NCBI GenBank assembly: GCA_946406115.1
Contig: OX291542.1
Span: 26,919,321-26,983,320 of the forward strand
Origin: Apoda limacodes
Lineage: Eukaryota > Arthropoda > Insecta > Lepidoptera > Limacodidae
DNA length: 64,000 bases
Reading direction: 5' to 3'
In this document: positions 51,721 to 63,779 of the stretch, one piece after another
Layout: each line of letters begins with the position of its first letter
Position numbering within the stretch: position 1 is the stretch's first letter
The notes under the pieces: generated by a model
Told to the model about the DNA's origin: nothing
Database searches by the model: none
The model's input: the letters and a program-made list of their open reading frames with translations, nothing else
Program-made: the position numbers and the translations under genes

Positions 51721-53037
51721 GGCAGAAGTTGTCCTGCATGATTCCAACTGCAGCACCATCTGCCGGGCTGATTTGTGAATCTAAACCATCCAGGGCGTCA
51801 CGCATACAAAAAAAAAAACTTTCAAATCAGCCCAGGAGTTAAGGGGTAGTGCAGTGACATACACACGTCCAGTAGATTTAATAAATATATATCCATAGTA
51901 CAAGCTTTGCTTAGTTTGGGACCAAATGGCGCTGTGAGTCATGTCCAAAAAAATATTTTAAAGTCTTTTCTAAATATTTTTTTAAGTTTCTGTATGTTGA
52001 ACAAATGTGTACAAAACGTCTTAAAGAATTGAAATTCCTTTATGAACTTTCTGATCGTAATCTGGAATATCATCAGAGCTATTCTCATTCTTTGTTATAA
52101 AATTAAAAAGGATGCTTGCAAAAATGAATCTGTCTGAAATAGTGACTGCAAAGGAAGTTATTTCTTAGAAAAAGTTTTAATTGGTTTAATATTATCTGAT
52201 CTGAGAATATAAAGGAGGTTTTTAATGGCTAATTATATTATTAAGATTCAATTCACGTTCTTAAGAACAATAGCATGTGATTAAATCATATATAAAATTA
52301 TTCATATACGAATATATAATTATAAGATAATATAAACATACCTCAAACAATCACAAATAATTAAAAAGAAATTACGGGCGCAGATATTATTTTTTTATTA
52401 AAAGTTCAATACCGGCAAGTACATAGTTCCTTGTTAGTTTAAATTTTTTTTTTATGGACAGTATGATTTCGTATACAGATTAGGGAGCTTATTAGAAACA
52501 GCCGCCAGTACGCCAGATACTGGAATTAGAGAAAAAAATGTATGCGAGTCGATTATGCCTCTCAAGACTAGTGTAGTCGAGAATGTTCCCTGTAAAGTCC
52601 AAGGATTTGCTTATGGCATGTTGCCTACTTTTTGTCGAACTATATGAAAAACATTAATATAAATGTCCTTTTTTTAATAGAAGCTTTTTTTTTACTATGC
52701 AGTGGACTTTTAGCAATAGGTATAAAACTAAATGTACTATTGTACATAGTAAAAAACATATTAAAAAACTCCGCCCGCGCTGGATTGGTGTAAAAAAGTT
52801 GCAATAGCAAATAGCAAATAGCAAATTTACCTGTGGCTATCCTGCGTAATCTTTTATGTTTACGGAATAAAAATTCTAGCCTACGTCCTTCTCAGTCTTT
52901 CAATTATCCCTGTGCGAAGTTTGAGGAAATAGACTCACTATCGCATTAATATTATACTTGCTTTAGCCCGCGGTTCTATCCGCCTTTTTTCGGTTTTTAG
53001 TGTAGGATTATAGGAAACAGCAACTCCTTAATTATAG
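51721..53037. other. Non-coding DNA with fragments of common moth repeats
   Basis: 51712-51900 has a gctgagcgggcagaagttgt ... gtagtgcagtgacatacaca fragment; 52760-52960 has a 'cccgcgctggattggtgtaa' and 'agcctacgtccttctcagtc' fragment. Both look like known lepidopteran repeats, but neither can be delimited here. Confidence 0.45.
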
Positions 53038-53640
53038 AAAAACACCGGCCAAGTGCGAGTCTGGCTCGCGCGCCGAGGGTTCCGTGCAAACTTTATTATA
53101 CGTTGTTGTATATTATTAAAAATATTTTTATTGTATGATGTGACTAAAATCTTTCGGATTTCGCAATTTTTCCTTTATATTTACCAAATTTCAAGATTCT
53201 GAGTTCACGGGAAGTACCCTGTAGGTTTTGATTCCCTTGTGAGTTTCAAAAATTTGCGGAAATTCGTGGCATTTATCTTTTGATTGCGTTGGCTAAGAAG
53301 TTTGATTTTTTCACAGCTGCAAGAAAGAGTAGAGCTGAGTACTTGTTATAAATTTTAGCTTGATACTTCCACGTGTTCCTGATAAAAAGAGTCTTGGCAG
53401 ACGGACAGACAGACGGACAAACGACAAAGTGATCCTATAAGAGTTCCGTTTTTTCCTTTCAAGGATCGGAACTCTAAAAACCGACTCACACTTGACGTTT
53501 TCAAGTAGATAATGTCCTTCCCTGAGATTTAAACATCCATGCCAAATAGCGGTACAGCGGTTTAAGGGTGAAGAGGTAACAGACGGACAGACTTAGGTTC
53601 GCATGGATAGTATGTATATTTTTAAGTGCATGTTATATAA
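53038..53640. repeat. 'ccggccaagtgcgagtctgg' repeat, copy 3, next to an antisense 'ATATTATAAAG' copy
   Basis: 53038-53485 runs from accggccaagtgcgagtctg to 'ttcaaggatcggaactctaa'. Then 53486-53640 is the reverse complement of the 4285-type repeat (cttgacgttttcaag, 'tgccaaatagcggtacagcg', gtgaagaggtaacagacgga). Confidence 0.8.
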
Positions 53641-54754
53641 TTTAACATTTGAATGCGCAAAATAATCCTACTAATACTATTAAATATTGGAGTTCTCTAA
53701 CTTATATCTGAATTCCTTCACAAGATTGACGATATTTTACGCTTCACATGGCGCGCTGCTTACACTACATAAAAACAAAAAAAAACGAGTTGCACTCCGG
53801 GAGTGCCGGCAGAAGTGAAAACCTTTACACACGATTCGCGCTTAACACTCAAATATGTCACAAGACATGTCTTTGACATTTTCAAGAAATAATAATGTTT
53901 GTTTATTTACTTTTTTGACGTTGTATATTTGACATCGCAATCTGTCATAGAATTAAAATTCCATATCCAACCTCCCTGTACTACTCATAATCGCGAATAC
54001 TAAAAATAAAAATTATAATAGGCGTGGCATTACGGTTTCCGTCTTACGAATTTCCACGATTAGGACACGTGACCTGACGCGAGTTTATCATTTTTTACCC
54101 ATACCAAAAAAAGTGCACAACGCCGCTAAAGAAGTTTTCACTTCAAAAAAATTATACGTGTTTTTATACAGATTGTATACTTTTAAGTTATTAAACACAG
54201 AATTGGTAATTTGTAAAAAAAAGGATTACTTGAAATAGAACTTCTTGCCGGCTCTTTTTAGCAAAAAAACATTGTTTCGATGATTTAAAAGTGTTCTCAG
54301 AAACCTACTTAAATGAAAATTGTTTCATTTTATTTAACCTGAAACGATTTTATTTATTATTACTAAAGTTTGTCACTACCAAGTTAGGTTCTTACTGGAA
54401 ATAAAAAAAAAAACATGAAACTGCAGACTTGAATTCATATCTTATCAAGCTGGACTTAAAGGATATAAATTCAATCATAAGAAGCGGGTTTAAATTATAA
54501 GATTTACCTGAAAGGACCCGGACTAACAATGAAATTATATTTCTTAAAGCTTTTTACAATATAAATTAAGATAAACGTTGAGAGATTGAAAGAATATTTC
54601 TTGTCCGGAAATTGAAAAACTTTTCTGGCTGAGCTTAGGTACTCTTTAGACACAAAGGTGTAAGATTTGTCACAAGATTTCTTTTTATTTTGACCATTTG
54701 TAAGTTACTAATATTAAATTTTCTACCTACAACTATAGTAACGCAGTTATTTCT
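53641..54754. other. Non-coding DNA with 'gagttgcactccgggagtgc' repeat pieces
   Basis: 53787-53830 (gagttgcactccgggagtgc, cggcagaagtgaaaac) and 54238-54260 (acttcttgccggctcttttt) are the two ends of a repeat type often seen in moths, here separated by about 400 bp. Confidence 0.45.
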
Positions 54755-55085
54755 TTAATTTATATCTGTCTATCTGTCCGTCCGTCACCAGGCTGTATCT
54801 TATGAACTGTGATAGTAAGACAGTTGATATTTTCACAGAAGATGTAGGTATTTCTGTTGCCGCTATAACAAAAAATACTAAAAACCGAATAAAATAGAAG
54901 ACTCCCATACGAAAAACGTGATTTTTTGCTGGTTTTTAATAACGGTAACAGGTAGACGCTTATAATATTCACAGAATACTTCGTAATATATCCAATTGCA
55001 AAATTAATAATTAAATCAAAATAAAACAAATATTTAGTGGGGCTCCCATACAACAAACGACCTTTTTTGCCGTTTTTACAGTTTA
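54755..55085 (-). repeat. 'tcggactcgcg'-family repeat, inverted copy of 43918-44313
   Basis: The reverse complement shares gtatgggagccccactaaat, 'aatattctgtgaatatt'-like, 'ctacctgttaccgttat', 'tatagcggcaacagaaatac' and 'tatcaactgtcttactatca'. Its first 80 bp are missing. Confidence 0.8.
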
Positions 55086-55919
55086 TATTGGCCGGTTTTA
55101 TTTTAGGTAAATTGAATTGGGCTGTAATTTAAGAACGATTATTCGATATATTTCGTTGTTATATACTGATCATCAAAGTTATAAAGTGATCAAACAAATC
55201 AACGCAAATATATATTGTTATTATTTGACTTGCGAATATTTATCACATTAACAGGCGGGTGCAATATAAACTTGGTATGGCCGAAAAGCATTTAAAAAGG
55301 TCGATTATTATTATTATTTGTATGGAAATTTTATGAATATCATTATGAAATCAGCTAAATTTTATGTACCAATCAAAATTTGCAAAAGCTATATGTCACT
55401 TTGTGTTTTGTTTTTCTATCAAGAAAATTCTATAGCATTGGACCATGGAATTATACGGTAGTAGATATCTATATGTTTTTTTTTAATATTTATTTGTACT
55501 GGACTTACTTACTTAAAATCTTATTCAACCATGAGCAATTAGCTTTTATGTCCACTCTGAAATAGGATGAAACTTATTCATAAAATACTTTTGCTGGACA
55601 CCATAATTCCTTTTTACACAATCTTGTATGGATTATGTTTTGCCACAATGTAAAAAAATAAAAAATAGACGTTTGAAAAAAGGAAGCCATAAGAGTTTCA
55701 GTGTCTGATTCAGACAAATTTTAATATTTTTTTAAGGATTCATGTTAATATTTTTCAAAAATTCAGAAATACAAAATTATACAAATGCTCCTATATTCGA
55801 AAATATTAAGAACTCACCTTAAAGAGTATGATAAAAAAAAAACATTTTTTATGAAAAAAAAACACAAGGAGAAATTATGCCTCGAATTCGAAGCATAATA
55901 GAATTATTCATTAGGAAAG
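55086..55919. other. AT-rich non-coding DNA
   Basis: Nothing assigned. Confidence 0.35.
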
Positions 55920-56080
55920 TAATTTAATAAGCATGAATCATGATGCGAAATGAAGGGGAGTCTTCACGCTCAACTGCCTCAATTTAAAAGACGATATTCA
56001 TCTTGGCAATTTTAATTGGACAATTGTATTTCTTTATAAATATTTATAGTCCGAGTTTATGGGTAAAGTTATACACTTTT
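55920..56080 (+). repeat. Interspersed repeat shared with 32930-33100
   Basis: Same block order as the first copy, starting aatcatgatgcgaaatg and ending tttctttataaatatttata. Confidence 0.75.
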
Positions 56081-57109
56081 CCATGTATACAAAGATTTTT
56101 TACATATATTTTATGCAAAAAGGCTGGCAATGTTGGATTTTGTAGAAAATTAAAATCAATACAAAACAAATTCCAATTTTATTTTTGTTTGTAGTTTTAT
56201 CTGTTTTTAGGTTAAAACCGCACTTTTATCCGTTGCACGAGTTCAATAAGATACATTTTACTGTTAATTTAGGAGTTAGTTATATAGTATATGATTTTCT
56301 CTGTATATATTTGACTATATATATGAATTTCTCTGTTTCTCTGTATACGCTAGATCGCATAAATACACCGTTTTTGTGCAAAAACTGAAGGATTTAGTGC
56401 ATTACCTTAATGAGTGATTTTAATTTGTTGAATTTAAAGCTAAAATAAATCTAGAAGTTACTGTTTGGTTGGTTTAATCATCGGCATTTGTTATGATCTA
56501 TTGCAGTGGTGCCCATACTCTTTTCTATGAAGATCTACCTACCAAAAAATTATGACTGTGAGATGGAGGCTTGTACCTACAAAACTTTTTTATTAGTAAA
56601 TAAATCTACTACACTAGGTGAAAATGTTCAAATTTGTGTTAATTGGTCATTTATAATAAAACAAAAATTAATCAACGCGATTTTGGTGCATAAAATTGGT
56701 CTTTTGCTAAATTTTTAAATTTGGGGAAATTTTCAATAAAAGCTGAACGCATGCAGGCTGTAACATGCAACATCTAACACTAAAAACCTGAGCACCCGCG
56801 CGCCTTCTTTTCGTTGTTTCCCAGGGATCTTAACTGCTTTCTAAACTATAGTCATGCCATTGATATTATATTATTTGAACAAATTATTATTTTGCTCAAA
56901 CAATATACGGCAATCGACCTCAAAAACTCTTGCGATCTACCGTTTGAGCACCTCTGATTTATTGCATTAACTAGAAGTAAAAATGTTAAATTTCATAAAA
57001 AAATTAAAGTATTGTTTATGATATTCAATTTCAAAGCGAATAATACACGTACCTAGCTTAATGTTCTGTTAAGATTTATGCTTTAAGTGGTTTGTTTTTA
57101 CTTTTTAGC
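56081..57109. other. Non-coding DNA
   Basis: No gene seen. Confidence 0.35.
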
Positions 57110-57240
57110 AGAGTTCGTATCGCGCGTTGCGTCTCGTTGCCTCGCTGCGCCGCGCGGTGCACCATAACTCGCGCAACGCATCTTAAAGCTGCTTGACATC
57201 ACGTCACTTCGCGTCGCGTCTCGGTGTGAGCTGACCCTTA
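57110..57240. repeat. CpG-dense block
   Basis: gagttcgtatcgcgcgttgc, 'ctcgctgcgccgcgcggtgc' and cacttcgcgtcgcgtctcgg within an otherwise AT-rich region. It has internal short GCG repeats and no frame. I judge it a repeat fragment, not a promoter, because nothing gene-like follows. Confidence 0.4.
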
Positions 57241-57459
57241 CATTAAAACGACTGAGTCGCTCGTTACATGCCTAATCATTCTTTGGAACCACTAGGTTTA
57301 GTTAAGATTGCTATTAAATATTGACTATATGGTTAAAAGCAATCCTAACTTAACCATTACGCTAACAGAGCTTTTCTGAGTTCGTACACAGGCATGGTCA
57401 TATGTGTTCTTTAATTATTAGCATTCTTTTTTTTATATTAAGTAGTTCACACAAAAAAA

Positions 57460-57620
57460 TTGCCTTAAATGATTATGTGTAGCAACACTGGCACACTGCC
57501 AACAAATTTTGCAGTAGAATTTTCAATGAGCCCGTTGAAATGGAACAACGGTTTCATTCTGACCATAAAGGCACTAACCTAAACTGCTATGTCTAGATAT
57601 TTGTTATGTCGATGGTACTT
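57460..57620 (+). repeat. Interspersed repeat, inverted partner of 35620-35800
   Basis: gtagcaacactggcacactg, 'ttgaaatggaacaacggttt' and ctgaccataaagg match the reverse complement of the other copy. Confidence 0.7.
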
Positions 57621-58254
57621 AGTAGTAAAACTGTCATGAGTTTTATTTGTTAAGACTTGCTAAGTTTTATTTGGCTTTGTTTAAATATTTTCTGTTAATT
57701 TAATATTGTATAGCTACTTTGTTTCTCCTTGAATCGACTGGTGTGTCACCTATTGTTAAACGGTTGTGCTAATTCAGAAACCTTCTCCGGCGGCGTGTGC
57801 ATGTTCTGCTTACCAAATATTTATTATAATCGGATGAATGGCTTACATTCATTTTGCGAGTCCTACTTGCACTTGACAGGTTTTTTCTTCCATACAAACC
57901 TTTTCCTCACAATCATGAACACAACAAAAAAGAAATAAGTATTCCAAATCAGTCGAGCTTCTTTTAAATTGATGCTTCATCACACACGTGGCAATTAATT
58001 GTTATTTATATGATGATAATCTCAAGTTATAACTTATACTATGTAAAGCGAAAAAACCCCGCTATCCGTCAATAGTATGTGTTGAACTCTAAAAACTTTT
58101 TTCCACACTTAAGATTATAACAGAGGAATAAGTAGATACGGGGTAAACACAAAACTTTCCTTTTTTGAAGTTAGTTAAAATCATGAGTCTCTATAAATAA
58201 ATAAAAAAAATCGTAACTTGGTCTATATGTTATAGTCAAAGGGTAGGGAGCCCC
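57621..58254. other. Non-coding DNA
   Basis: Nothing assigned. Confidence 0.35.
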
Positions 58255-58775
58255 CAGGAACGAATTGTCAAAACCCCATTCATACAAACTGTAACTGATC
58301 ACAAAAAATGCTTTAGTTTGGATACGTTATTGTCTTAGGCCTCTGAACAATATGCCTGCCAGAAGTTTTGTCTGAAATGAACAACAAGCGACCGAACACC
58401 GGGCTCCGCGGGGTACTGCTTCAGCCTGCCAACGCGCCCGCGCACTCAGCGCTCAAAACGTGGGACTTCCTGGACACCACACTGGTCAAAATCTTGGGTC
58501 CTTACAGTCCTGATCCGGCACCGTGTGACTTTTTTTATTTTCTAAAATAAAAATCAGCTGAAAGGGATACAGTTTTCATCGCCAGAAGACGCGCCAGCAG
58601 TGTTCGAGAAGGCCGTGGAAGAGGTGTCTGCAGCGGACTGAAAACAATGTTTCGAAAATTGGTTCAGACGCATGAAACTTTGTATACAGGCTGTTGGAGA
58701 GTTTTTTGAAAAGTTTTAATTAAAATATTTTATCCATAGAAGTTATTTTTTTAGTTTCTCAAAACTTTCTGAGTG
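58255..58775 (+). pseudogene. Second mariner remnant: transposase C-terminus and right end
   Basis: The reading LLQPANAPAHSALKTWDFLD, GPYSPDPAPCDFFYFLK, then in another frame SSPEDAPAVFEKAVEEVSAADWKQCFENWFRRMKLCIQ, is the C-terminal part of a mariner transposase. In the block normally H-x-D-N-A the acid is changed (Q-P-A-N-A), while the YSPD..PCD acid is kept. The right inverted end ctcaaaactttctgagtgtcc follows at about 58757-58777. The 5' two thirds are missing. It is a different copy from the 5300-22620 element. Confidence 0.85.
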
Positions 58776-58978
58776 TCCCACGTATGGGAGAATGTTTTAA
58801 GTGACTTAAACACTAATACCATACAAATATTCATATGTAAATCCCTCCACGTAAACTACTGACACACGAACATACACTTGCGCTCGGGCATAATCAACGT
58901 TTACATATAACAAAAGGGCAATTAAAAAAAAGCTATCTTAAGTCGTCTGGATTTCTAAGCAGTTGGCAAAACTCGTGT

Positions 58979-59079
58979 TACTACTGACATTAATATTAAT
59001 GCATTAATATTAATGCATTTTGTCACGAGTAGTGTAGTGATACTACTGACATTAATATTAATGCATTTTGTCACGAGTA
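58979..59079 (+). repeat. Direct duplication of about 40-60 bp
   Basis: tactactgacattaatatta ... gcattttgtcacgagta occurs at 58979-59031 and 59041-59079. The first unit has an extra internal attaatattaatgc copy. Confidence 0.9.
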
Positions 59080-60639
59080 TACTCTAAAGATAAGAAACTC
59101 AAATCTATTTTACGTGTTCGTGTCAAACAATCACTTTAAAACTTACAACTACTTGAATTTAACTTACTTCTACTTTAACATGCTAAAGGTCTATAGGTCT
59201 AAAGGTTATAAGTGCTTCGTAAGAAAAAACAATAACTTTGATGTGATGCGCTTGAAGTGAAGTAGCAATTTACAATGATTGTTTACCAATGGTATAGTGA
59301 TTAATAATGTTCACACTTATATAGAAAAAGGTAAGAGGTATTTAAGAACTATGCATTTTGTTGTAATACTAAGCACAAATAAAGAAAGATTATTATTAAT
59401 ATTAGAATGTTACCAGCTTTCATACGTCCCAACTGTTGGGGCACGAGCTTTCCCCTGACTGGGCGACGGCGATTTGGGCTGTTTGGACCATATAGTCCAC
59501 GCAGGCTCATTGCAAATATTGGTCTTCACATACGTTTTGTTGACGTATTCGGGTTTTCTTTTACAGTTTTTACAGTGTAAACGAAACAATTTGCGTAAGA
59601 AAATTAGGAAAAGAGTCATTAGAACACGCCGAGGCTTACACGCCCATTACTCAAATTGCGAGACAGACGCCACCAAGAGGTAAAGGCCACCGCCGGTAAA
59701 AGGTATAGTAAATTTTAGTATAAGTGGCTCTTATTGCACCGATTTTAGGTTCACAATGCAGCCAATAAAACACGCATGTTTTTCACTATACCAGAATACT
59801 TTAGGGAATGTATTTAAACTTTAGAATACGAAGGCTGTAGCATTAAAATAAGTGAGTCACAGTACTCTGAATTCTCGATCTCACTAAGCTCACTCTCACT
59901 TTATAGTTCGAGATTATTGTCTTAATAACATTTTATGCATCCTTAAGAATTCTTTAAAATATCTAACTAATTTACTTGGCCTGTATATTTAACAAATGGA
60001 CTGGTTTGCTTTCTTACATTCAATGTGTTAATTTTAGCAAAATAAAGGCTGTTGTCGCCTTTGCTAAAGTTGGTAGACGATCCGATTTCTGAGTAATCCA
60101 ACTTGCGTGTAATTTTTGCACAGTTATTTAGCGGCTATCCACTTTATCTGTTTTCCTGATAATTATGCCTACTATTCAAAATGTTTTTGACAAATAATTC
60201 ACCTTCATGTAGGTGTTAAAAATAAATAAATCTGCTACTATAATTCCGTCCAAGCAGGCCAGTACAGAGAACGAGGAATGCAGAAAATAATTTCTATTGA
60301 CGTCGTTTGAACGAGGGCTAGGGGAGTTTACTTTTCATCACGACACAAGTTTGTTTACGAACGTGTTTGACATTCATTTAAAATGGTTTAGAGGAAATTA
60401 CTGTTCAGTTAATTTACATACCTTTGTGAATTATTTTGTTGTTTGTGTAAATTTAAGTTTAAAAAATATATCTGGCTGGTATTAAAAGCCTGTATTTAGC
60501 ACTTGAAAAAAAATTAGGTGAAAGTATGGTAGAAGTTTTTGTCTAACTTTGGAGAGGTAAGGCACTGCAAGTACTCGCTCGAATAAGCCACCCAAACAAC
60601 TAAAGCAGGGCAAACCGCACCTTTTGTCCTCTAAGCTGT
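59080..60639. other. Non-coding DNA with a possible repeat at 59405-59700
   Basis: 59405-59700 has moderate GC and open frames on both strands, including ttcgggttttcttttacag that looks like a 3' splice site on the plus strand (59548-59566). Without an upstream exon I do not call a gene. Confidence 0.4.
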
Positions 60640-60885
60640 CTGTTCCAGCTTGGCCCTTTTGACTCGGTTCAACGACGGGCTGTGAGAATTGTCGACGATT
60701 CCAAACTCACTTGCGGTATCGAGCCCTTAAGTCTGAGGAGAGACTTTGCCTCACTGTGTGTGTTCTACCGCTTGTACAATGGGTTGTGTTCTGAGGAATT
60801 GTTCGAAATGATGCCCACGGCTACTTTCTACCATCGCACCGCTCGCCATCGACAGGGAATTCATTCTCACACTTTAGAGAGCTTG
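60640..60885 (+). pseudogene. Truncated copy of the 25149-type retrotransposon 3' region
   Basis: Plus-strand reading LGPFDSVQRRAVRIVDDSKL...GIHSHTLE is almost identical to the minus-strand copy at 25149-25690, with one substitution in the overlap that I can see (DDPK to DDSK). It stops sharply after HTLE at about 60885; the last 60 or so codons and the poly(A) tail are replaced by unrelated sequence. The frame happens to stay open to 61071, which gives a false 129-codon protein. Confidence 0.85.
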
Positions 60886-61385
60886 TTGTTGGGGGGGTTT
60901 TGGATGGGCGTGGGTGTGGCGCATAGTTGTTTGCCTGGCGCATTGTTGCCGGACTGTCGTGTGAAAGCTGGGCTACTTCATGATATACAACGTCTGTGGG
61001 TATGTGTATGCATATGGGTATGTGTGAACGTGTGTGTGATGCGCCCTCTCGAATTTGGAACCTGGCGCTAGGTGGCCGAAGGTCGATTGCAGCGGGTTAT
61101 TAATACTATATTTATTATATTATTATACTTGTACCTATATAAGTTTATATATATATATGTATATTTTTTCTAGTTATATCAATTTTTGATACACTGTATT
61201 TTAATATAAATCAGTTTTAAGAGAGTACGAAACCCATTTGAATAAAAGCTTTTAGATTTGTATGTCTTTTATACATATATGCCAAGGGAATGAAACAGAA
61301 ATGTAAACTACTAACAATTTGTAGTCAAATAAGGAAATTTGTTAAATAGTTTGTCAAAGGCTCTTTAATACAGTCATACATTTCC
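60886..61385. other. Non-coding DNA downstream of the retroelement break
   Basis: 60886-61090 is GT-rich with tgtgtatg words and accidental coding capacity. After that the DNA is AT-rich. Nothing assigned. Confidence 0.4.
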
Positions 61386-61852
61386 CCCCCGACCAACCTC
61401 GGCATGGTCGTAAAACCATCGTTAGGCGGCCCCGGCACATACTAACGGCCCCAGATGACAATCTCGCTATCCGGATAGCGAGATTAGTCACAACGACCTC
61501 CCCGAATAGGGTCTCCCCCCTCACACGCCGCCGACGTCCCCGGGTTCGTCGGCGCGAGAACGAGGTGCCAAAGAGTGCCGGGGCGCCTCTCGCACCAACT
61601 CAATCGCAACCGCACCCGCGTAACGGGGAACTCCCCTTCTGGCGTTGATTCACCTCCGGGTTCCTGGCTCACGCCGGTCGAAGGGACGCCCGCGAGAGCA
61701 ACAACCCAAGCCGAGGATCCCTCCGCGGGGAGCCCTTGAGCGTTGGGCGCTATACGGGCTGGGGCTCCTTCAGGATCTCGCCCAAAAAAGCCCGGTGAAG
61801 CAGTAATGTCTGCAACAGCCAACTGCATAGTCAGTCAGACAAAAAGAAAAAA
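61386..61852. repeat. GC-rich repeat, long copy
   Basis: About 465 bp, much richer in G+C than the neighbourhood, with ends identical in order to 50735-50898. It holds a 26-bp perfect palindrome centred on tccgga (61460-61485). The frame on the minus strand (61484-61828) has no recognisable domain. The CG-rich composition is like the 5' regions of R1/Jockey elements, which is only a guess. Confidence 0.8.
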
Positions 61853-62319
61853 AATAGGAAATGTATGCACTAAAAACTACACTAAACAGGCATATATACT
61901 AGGACTTTTATAAAAATTAATAATATACCATTGAGCTATTATGTACTAAGTTCCTACTAGAGGAGGGAGGCACCGCAGTTGCCACCGCTGTGTCAAAAAA
62001 TGCAGTGTATGGGCTTACTTTGGTCTTTTAATGTGAAAATAATAGCTATCCAATGATAGTTCTTGTATTAAGTAAAAGAGGCACGAGTAGATACTGAGGC
62101 AGCCAAATAAAGACAATTGTCGTAATTTGATTCAGTCACATGTCACTTTTTAAATATAGCTCTCCTTTTATTTAACACGTTCCGTATTATCTATAGCATT
62201 CGTTGTTTAAAACTAGTGTAGGTAACAGCGGATCAAATTTAGATTTCGAACATTATAAAGGTACCACCGTATCTTTACTTATAGGTATATCATTGGATAT
62301 ATCTGCAAAAACTTTTTTA
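61853..62319. other. Non-coding DNA
   Basis: Nothing assigned. Confidence 0.35.
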
Positions 62320-62500
62320 ATAAAAACCGACTTCAAAAAGATGCACTAAGAAGATAAAAATAATTATAAAAAAAAAACTGATCTAAATTATAGTTTAAAG
62401 TTCACCTGCACGATACCAACTTCAAACTGTAATTTAGATCAGATTTTTTTTAATATTTTATCTTACCTTTTTAGTGCATCATTTTGAATTCGGTTGTTAT
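62320..62500. mobile_element. MITE with about 80-bp inverted ends
   Basis: Left aataaaaaccgacttcaaaa, gatgcactaaga and ctgatctaaattatagttta against right (reverse complement) ataacaaccgaattcaaaat, gatgcactaaaa and ctgatctaaattacagtttg. A common moth family. Confidence 0.85.
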
Positions 62501-63269
62501 TTTGGTTAAAAAAAAAATTTATTTTTTACTTTTAAGTGACCTTACTTTACTTTTTGTACACTAAAAAAATATCCAAATCGCTTCAAGTGTTCCTATAAAA
62601 ATTTGAAGAGTTCTCTTGATTTCTACTGGATCCCATCGTTTTTTTCTGACCTAATGCCCATAGGACCATGGGTATCCATTTGTTGTCTACCAAAAATACT
62701 TTTCTGAAAACTGCACTAAAATCGGTTCAGCCGAACGCGTTTGAAGTTTTTAAGTCATGCTGTTTTAACGATAGAGCAAAAACAACGAAACAACGGCCTC
62801 TGGGTACTTATGGAACCCTAAAAAGCAGCTTTTATATTTTTTCCAATTATCAGGCGAAGTAAAATGTTAATGAAATTTAATGTGCTTTTTTTATTAACGA
62901 TGTTTCCGATATTTAAAAATATTACTAATTGCAACTATGTTTGCATAAAAGGGGCGAAAACAGATTGTTTAAGGCGTAATTTTCCAAAAGACGTAGTAAA
63001 ATTTTTTCATGATTATTTTTTGTCTCATTCTATTCAAAAAAAAATATATACTTTTGATCGCACTTGAGCTTACAGTGGTCTAAGCATTGAAGTAGTTAGT
63101 AGAAACATGATAAATAAATAAAAAAAAATGTAAATGCTATATAGATAATGACGTTCGTATGGGAAACTGAGCCTCGAGCTCTATCTTACTTCTTTAAAAT
63201 AAATTAATATAATATTTGAAATTTTCAGGTTTCATTAACAAAATGAATGTATGGGAAAAACAGATTGGA
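62501..63269. other. Non-coding DNA
   Basis: 62560-62830 contains 'gttctcttgatttctactgg' and 'ttatggaaccctaaaaagc', probably the 3' part of a 'ggttccgta'-type repeat. Otherwise nothing. Confidence 0.4.
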
Positions 63270-63410
63270 GAGCAATGGATTGCAGTTACCGCCGCACATC
63301 TGTTAACGAGAGTAGCGCTGGCAACAATTTATTATTGTGCTCTCTCTATTTACGAAATTCAGTAATTGTGTTGCAGCTCAATATGACCCAATTTCCGATA
63401 CGTAGTGAGT
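63270..63410 (+). repeat. Interspersed repeat shared with 37645-37800
   Basis: gcaatggattgcagttaccg, 'cgcacatctgttaacgagag' and 'ttgtgctctctctattta' as in the first copy. Confidence 0.8.
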
Positions 63411-63779
63411 TACGACCAACCTCATAATTTTGTATAGAATAAACATTAAATAGCTTTAATGTTAAGTTTCTATAGTATGTTATAGAAACCCATTCTTAAA
63501 ATGTGTATGTGTCGTGGCCAGATCTTAGAATTAATCATTTCATAATGTGTTCGACCATTTCATGAAATGGCCGTATTTCATGATATAACTGGGACGCACT
63601 TGAACATACACAAAAGTATCATTAAAATCTTCTCTGCCGTTTAGGAGAAGATCAGTGACACACCAACTGCGGCGCCACCTACGGGGTATACTTTTATTGA
63701 TCAATGATTGAGTTTCTAATGTTTATAAAAATATAAAATTAGAAATTCAAGCATTTAGAAGCGACCAGCAGCGCAGAAC

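Noticed and set aside
57110..57240. CpG-island promoter
   Set aside because: Short, internally repetitive, and not followed by any gene-like sequence.
59410..59683. Two overlapping 69-codon frames on opposite strands, one following a splice-acceptor-like site
   Set aside because: No matching upstream exon and no motif; probably a repeat fragment.
60682..61071. Complete 129-codon protein
   Set aside because: Only the first two thirds are retroelement sequence; the rest is accidental read-through after a break.
61484..61828. 114-codon minus-strand frame rich in Gly, Ala and Arg
   Set aside because: Lies in a GC-rich repeat where stop codons are rare by composition; no domain recognised.
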